64,000 nt of DNA from Streptomyces sp. CB02414 (GTDB lineage: Bacteria > Actinomycetota > Actinomycetes > Streptomycetales > Streptomycetaceae): NCBI RefSeq assembly GCF_001905385.1, contig NZ_LIPF01000002.1, positions 958,971 through 1,022,970 on the forward strand. Reading direction: 5' to 3'. Shown piece by piece: positions 60,850-64,000 of the stretch. The notes under the pieces were generated by a model. That model had not been told where the DNA came from. It saw only the letters and a list, made by a program, of their open reading frames with translations, and did no database searches. Positions within the stretch are counted from its first letter, which is position 1, and every line of letters starts with the position of its first letter. The position numbers and the translations under genes are program-made.

Positions 60850-62022
60850 CTACGCCAACAGCCCCCGCAACGGAAACACCGCCCGCCGAGCCGCCACCAC
60901 CGCCTGATCCAACCGATCCGCAGGGTCGTACCCCGCCTCCCACGGCGCCCACCCCACCGGCCACCGCCCATCAGTCATCCGCATCGGCCCCAGCTGCCGC
61001 GTCCGCGCGAACACCTCCTGCCGCCACCCCTCCGGAATCACCGTCTCCGGCTCCACCGGCCGCCCCGCCGCGATCCCCACCAGATGCGTCCACGACCGCG
61101 GCACCACGTCCACCACGGCGTAACCACCGCCCCCCAGCGCCACCCACCGCCCCCCGGCGTACTCGTGCGCCAGATCGTGGCACGCCACCTGCACCGCCCG
61201 CTGCGCGTCCAGCGACACCGCCAGGTGCGCCAGCGGATCCTCGAAGTGCGTGTCCGCCCCGTGCTGCGTCACCAGCACCTGCGGCCGGAAGTCCGCCAGC
61301 ACCTCCGGCACCACCGCGTGGAACGCCCGCAGCCACCCCGCGTCCCCGGTCCCGGCCGGCAGCGCGACGTTCACCGCCGACCCCTGCGCGCACTCCGCCC
61401 CCGTCTCCTCCGGCCAGCCGGTCTGCGGAAACAGCGTCCGCGGATGCTCGTGCAGCGACACCGTCAGGACCCGCGGATCCTCCCAGAACGCCGCCTGCAC
61501 CCCGTCCCCGTGGTGCACGTCCACATCCACGTACGCGACCCGCTCGGCCCCCAGCTCCAGCAGCCGCGCGATCGCCAGCGCCGCGTCGTTGTACACGCAG
61601 AACCCGGACGCCGCGCCCGGCATCGCGTGGTGCAGCCCGCCCGCGAAGTTCACCGCGTGCAGCGCCTCCCCGCGCCACACCGCCTCCGCCGCCCCCACCG
61701 ACTGCCCGGCGATCAGCGCGGACACCTCGTGCATCCCCGCGAAGGCCGGATCGTCCACCGTGCCGAGCCCGTACGACACGTCCGCCGCGTCCGGCTCCAC
61801 CGACGCCGCCTTCACCGCGTCGATGTAGTCCTCCCGGTGCACGAGCCGCAGCGTCGACTCCCCCGCCGCCCGCGCCGCGACGACGTCCACCTCCCGGTCG
61901 AGCCCCAGGGCACCGACCAGACTCCGGGTCAGGGTGAGCCGGACCGGGTCCATCGGATGCTCCGGCCCGAAGTCATAGCCCGTTACTGCCTCGTCCCACA
62001 TCAGCTGTGCGCGGCCGCTCAT
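60850..62022 (-). CDS. Acetoin utilization protein AcuC (class I HDAC-like deacetylase)
   Basis: A 390-residue zinc deacetylase. Histone-deacetylase motifs are NFAGGLHHAMPGAASGFCVYNDAALAI and YVDVDVHHGDG (zinc ligands Asp/His), TVSLHEHPRTLFPQTG, VTQHGADTHFEDPLAHL and LGGGGYAVVDV. AcuC proteins deacetylate acetyl-CoA synthetase and other targets. ATG 62022 lies inside the end of the MFS gene (50-base overlap), so it is translated from the same message. Confidence 0.88.
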   Translation of the reverse strand: MSGRAQLMWDEAVTGYDFGPEHPMDPVRLTLTRSLVGALGLDREVDVVAARAAGESTLRLVHREDYIDAVKAASVEPDAADVSYGLGTVDDPAFAGMHEVSALIAGQSVGAAEAVWRGEALHAVNFAGGLHHAMPGAASGFCVYNDAALAIARLLELGAERVAYVDVDVHHGDGVQAAFWEDPRVLTVSLHEHPRTLFPQTGWPEETGAECAQGSAVNVALPAGTGDAGWLRAFHAVVPEVLADFRPQVLVTQHGADTHFEDPLAHLAVSLDAQRAVQVACHDLAHEYAGGRWVALGGGGYAVVDVVPRSWTHLVGIAAGRPVEPETVIPEGWRQEVFARTRQLGPMRMTDGRWPVGWAPWEAGYDPADRLDQAVVAARRAVFPLRGLLA

Positions 62023-63205
62023 GCCCGCCACCGTATCGGTCCGGTTGAGCCTCGAACGACCGGGCGTACACGACCGTCACCAGCACCAACACCATCGGTA
62101 CGAGCATCGCCCCGCGATAGCTCCAAGCGTCCCCGAGCGCCCCCACCAACGGTGAACCGATCAGGAAACCGACGTAGTTGAACACATTGAGCCGCGCCAC
62201 CGCCGCGTCGGACGCCCCCGGACCGCCGCCCCTCTCCTCGGCCAGCCGCCCCGCCGCCGCGAACGTCTGCGGCACCAGCACGCACAAGCCCAGTCCCAGC
62301 AGCGTGAACCCGAGCATCCCCGACCAGGCCCCGGGCGCCCCCGCCACCACGGCGAACCCACCCGCCGCGACCACGGCCCCGCCCCGCACCACCGCCACGG
62401 CCCCGAACCGCCGCACCCCGAAGTCCCCCACCGCCCGCCCCACCAGCGTGGTCACCATGTACACGTTGTACGGCACGGTGGCGAGCTGCTCCGAACTCCC
62501 CAGTACGTCCTGGAGGTACTTGGCGCTCCAATTGGAAACGGTCGAGTCCCCGATGTACGCGAACGTCATCACCAGGCACAACGGCAACAGCACCTTGAGC
62601 CCGACGCCCGCACCCTCCACCCCTCGCGGCCCACCCGCCCCGGCGCCCTCCCCGTCGACGTACCACCGGCTCCCCACCAGCGCGAGCGGCAACAGCACCA
62701 CCACGACCGGCAGGTACGACATCCACAACGCCAGGTCCCAGTACGCCCCCGCCCAGGCCAGCGAGGCCCCAAGGATCCCGCCCAGGCTGTACGCCGCGTG
62801 GAACCCCAGCATGATGCTGCGCCCGTACGCCCGCTGGAGACTCACGCCGAGCATGTTCATCGAGGCGTCCAGCGCCCCCACGGCGAGCCCGAAGAAGCCG
62901 AGCGCCACGGCCAGCGCCACCACTCCGTCCCCCGCGCCGACACCGAGCAGCGCCAGCAGCACCACCGGCTGGGACCACCGCAGCAGCCGGCTCGGCCGCA
63001 CCCGCCGCACCAGGCGCCCGGTCACGACGCTCCCGACTCCCGCCAGGACGGGCACGGCGGCCAGGAAGACGGGCAGCAGCGCGTCGGAGACCCCGTACCG
63101 GTCCTGGACGGCCGGGATCCGCGTCACCAGCAGAGCGAAGGCGACGCCCTGGGCGAAGAAGCCGAACGCCAACGAGACCCTGCCGCGCCGCAGCACATCC
63201 GTCAT
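61973..63205 (-). CDS. MFS transporter
   Basis: A 410-residue 12-helix transporter (FGFFAQGVAFALLVTRIPAVQDRYG start; GRLVRRVRPSRLLRW as the A-like loop between helices 2 and 3; ALDASMNMLGVSLQR in helix 5 region). The Asn/Asp-bearing helix SNWSAKYLQDVLG and family style recall sugar or drug exporters; the substrate is unknown. It overlaps the start of the acuC-type gene. Confidence 0.85.
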   Translation of the reverse strand: MTDVLRRGRVSLAFGFFAQGVAFALLVTRIPAVQDRYGVSDALLPVFLAAVPVLAGVGSVVTGRLVRRVRPSRLLRWSQPVVLLALLGVGAGDGVVALAVALGFFGLAVGALDASMNMLGVSLQRAYGRSIMLGFHAAYSLGGILGASLAWAGAYWDLALWMSYLPVVVVLLPLALVGSRWYVDGEGAGAGGPRGVEGAGVGLKVLLPLCLVMTFAYIGDSTVSNWSAKYLQDVLGSSEQLATVPYNVYMVTTLVGRAVGDFGVRRFGAVAVVRGGAVVAAGGFAVVAGAPGAWSGMLGFTLLGLGLCVLVPQTFAAAGRLAEERGGGPGASDAAVARLNVFNYVGFLIGSPLVGALGDAWSYRGAMLVPMVLVLVTVVYARSFEAQPDRYGGGHERPRTADVGRGSNGL

Positions 63206-63271
63206 GGCGGCGAGCGTAGAGCTCCCGCTTACCCGTGGGTAGATCCAGCCAGAGATGAATTCTGCTCAGCT

Positions 63272-63925
63272 TTACGGTGAGGTCGTCAGCAACCCCGCCA
63301 GCTCCTCCATGTCCTGGAAGAGCCGGGTGGCCTCGGCCAGCTTCCCGGCCGGCGTCATCGCCGTGAACCCGTACACGTCCATCCCGGCCGTGACGGCCGC
63401 CCGCACACCCAGCGGACTGTCCTCCACCACGACACACCGCTCCGGCGCGACCCCCATCCGCTCCGCCGCGTACAGGAACAGGTCCGGAGCGGGCTTCCCG
63501 CGCCCCACGTCCTGGGAGCTGAACACGCGCCCGTCGTCGAACCACCGGTCCAGTCCGGTCTTCCGATGCCCCACCCGAATCCGCTCGTGGCTCCCCGAGG
63601 ACGCCACGCAGTACGGCACCCCGTCCACCGCCAGCTTCTCCAGCAGGCCGACGACCCCGGGCACGGCCTCGAGGTCCTCCTCGAACGCGGCGAAGACCCG
63701 CCCGTGGAACACGTCGTCGAAGTCCTCGGGCAGCTTTCGCCCCGTCCGCTCCAGTACGAGGTCGTGCACCCGGTGCATCGCGGCACCCATGTAGTCCCGC
63801 AGGGAGTCCTCGTACGACGTCGGGTGCCCCAGTTCGCTCAGATAGCCGGCCAGGAGCCGGTTCGAGATCGGCTCACTGTCGACGAGGACGCCGTCGTTGT
63901 CGAAGATAACCAGGTCGTAGCGCAT
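63272..63925 (-). CDS. HAD-superfamily hydrolase (beta-phosphoglucomutase-like)
   Basis: A 217-residue HAD-IA enzyme: motif I IFDNDGVLVDSEP, motif II YCVASSGS, motif III Lys in VGRGKPAPDLFLYAAE, motif IV VVVEDSPLGVRAAVTAGM. The cap is helical (residues 15-80). The substrate is a small phosphorylated sugar or similar. ATG 63925. Confidence 0.88.
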   Translation of the reverse strand: MRYDLVIFDNDGVLVDSEPISNRLLAGYLSELGHPTSYEDSLRDYMGAAMHRVHDLVLERTGRKLPEDFDDVFHGRVFAAFEEDLEAVPGVVGLLEKLAVDGVPYCVASSGSHERIRVGHRKTGLDRWFDDGRVFSSQDVGRGKPAPDLFLYAAERMGVAPERCVVVEDSPLGVRAAVTAGMDVYGFTAMTPAGKLAEATRLFQDMEELAGLLTTSP

Positions 63926-63957
63926 ACAGAGACACTAAAGCGCCCCGGAAACGCAGA

Positions 63958-63987
63958 AAACCCCGCACCGTTCCCGGTGCGGGGTTT
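63958..63987. terminator. Bidirectional terminator at right edge
   Basis: AAACCCCGCACCG (63958-63970) and CGGTGCGGGGTTT (63975-63987), loop TTCC, form a classic hairpin with A- and T-rich flanks upstream of the HAD gene. It probably ends a rightward-lying gene outside the window that is read leftward, or a gene entering from the right. Confidence 0.75.
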
Positions 63988-64000
63988 CCTCGCAATAATT

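Noticed and set aside
1..64000. CRISPR arrays, tRNA or rRNA genes, IS elements, phage or integrase genes
   Set aside because: No repeat-spacer pattern, cloverleaf, transposase or integrase motif was seen on either strand by reading; a tRNAscan/Infernal run would settle it.

Overview
The window is high-GC actinobacterial chromosome, almost certainly Streptomyces. The evidence is the codon bias, many GTG starts, long GC-rich hairpins, bldN/rsbN, a Rex operator in front of a rex-hemA-hemC-hemD operon, class I lysyl-tRNA synthetase, and DUF3558/DUF4232 lipoproteins. No rRNA, tRNA, CRISPR array, IS element or phage gene was seen.

Layout. 1-2.5 kb: kdpA (cut by the left edge), kdpF and a 27-residue membrane ORF, then a pair of fluoride channels. 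2.7-9 kb: PadR regulator and amino-acid permease, a copper-linked set (DUF6153, DUF305, DUF4396, copper chaperone) with three CsoR-like boxes, and a two-component system. 9-16.6 kb: flavin reductase/monooxygenase pair, a broken YnfA gene, an SDR, rtcB, two DUF3558 lipoproteins and a DUF2637 membrane protein. 16.6-31.6 kb: divergent lysS/argS, peptidoglycan-binding and membrane-anchored HTH proteins, arylamine N-acetyltransferase, aminotransferase, methyltransferase, hemB and small genes. 31.8-47.5 kb: a complete class I lanthipeptide cluster. 47.5-59.9 kb: hemD, hemC, hemA, rex, a glutaredoxin-like protein, a HAD phosphatase, bldN, rsbN, an acyltransferase, an epimerase, ribosomal protein bS22 and a BldC-like regulator. 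60-64 kb: an unassigned protein, an AcuC-type deacetylase, an MFS transporter and a HAD hydrolase.

The centrepiece is the lanthipeptide cluster of 15 genes. The 56-residue precursor has a 24-residue core that starts ITSVSWCTPGC and ends GCSHCC. From memory this equals planosporicin, known from Planomonospora, and it is a close relative of microbisporicin/NAI-107. Dehydratase LanB and cyclase LanC modify the peptide. One ABC pair (45 kb) probably exports it, and a second pair (32 kb) plus a lipoprotein-linked ABC operon (34.5-37.2 kb) probably give self-protection. Control lies with an ECF sigma factor, its membrane anti-sigma factor and a LuxR-type regulator. I find the same bipartite promoter, GAACC-N15-G(C/A)TAC, in front of the sigma gene, the lipoprotein/ABC operon and the immunity ABC pair, which predicts the sigma regulon. 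The precursor gene lacks that promoter and instead has three helically phased CTGCCA repeats, a candidate site for the LuxR-type regulator. The cluster lies between hemB and hemDCA-rex, which suggests insertion into an otherwise conserved locus.
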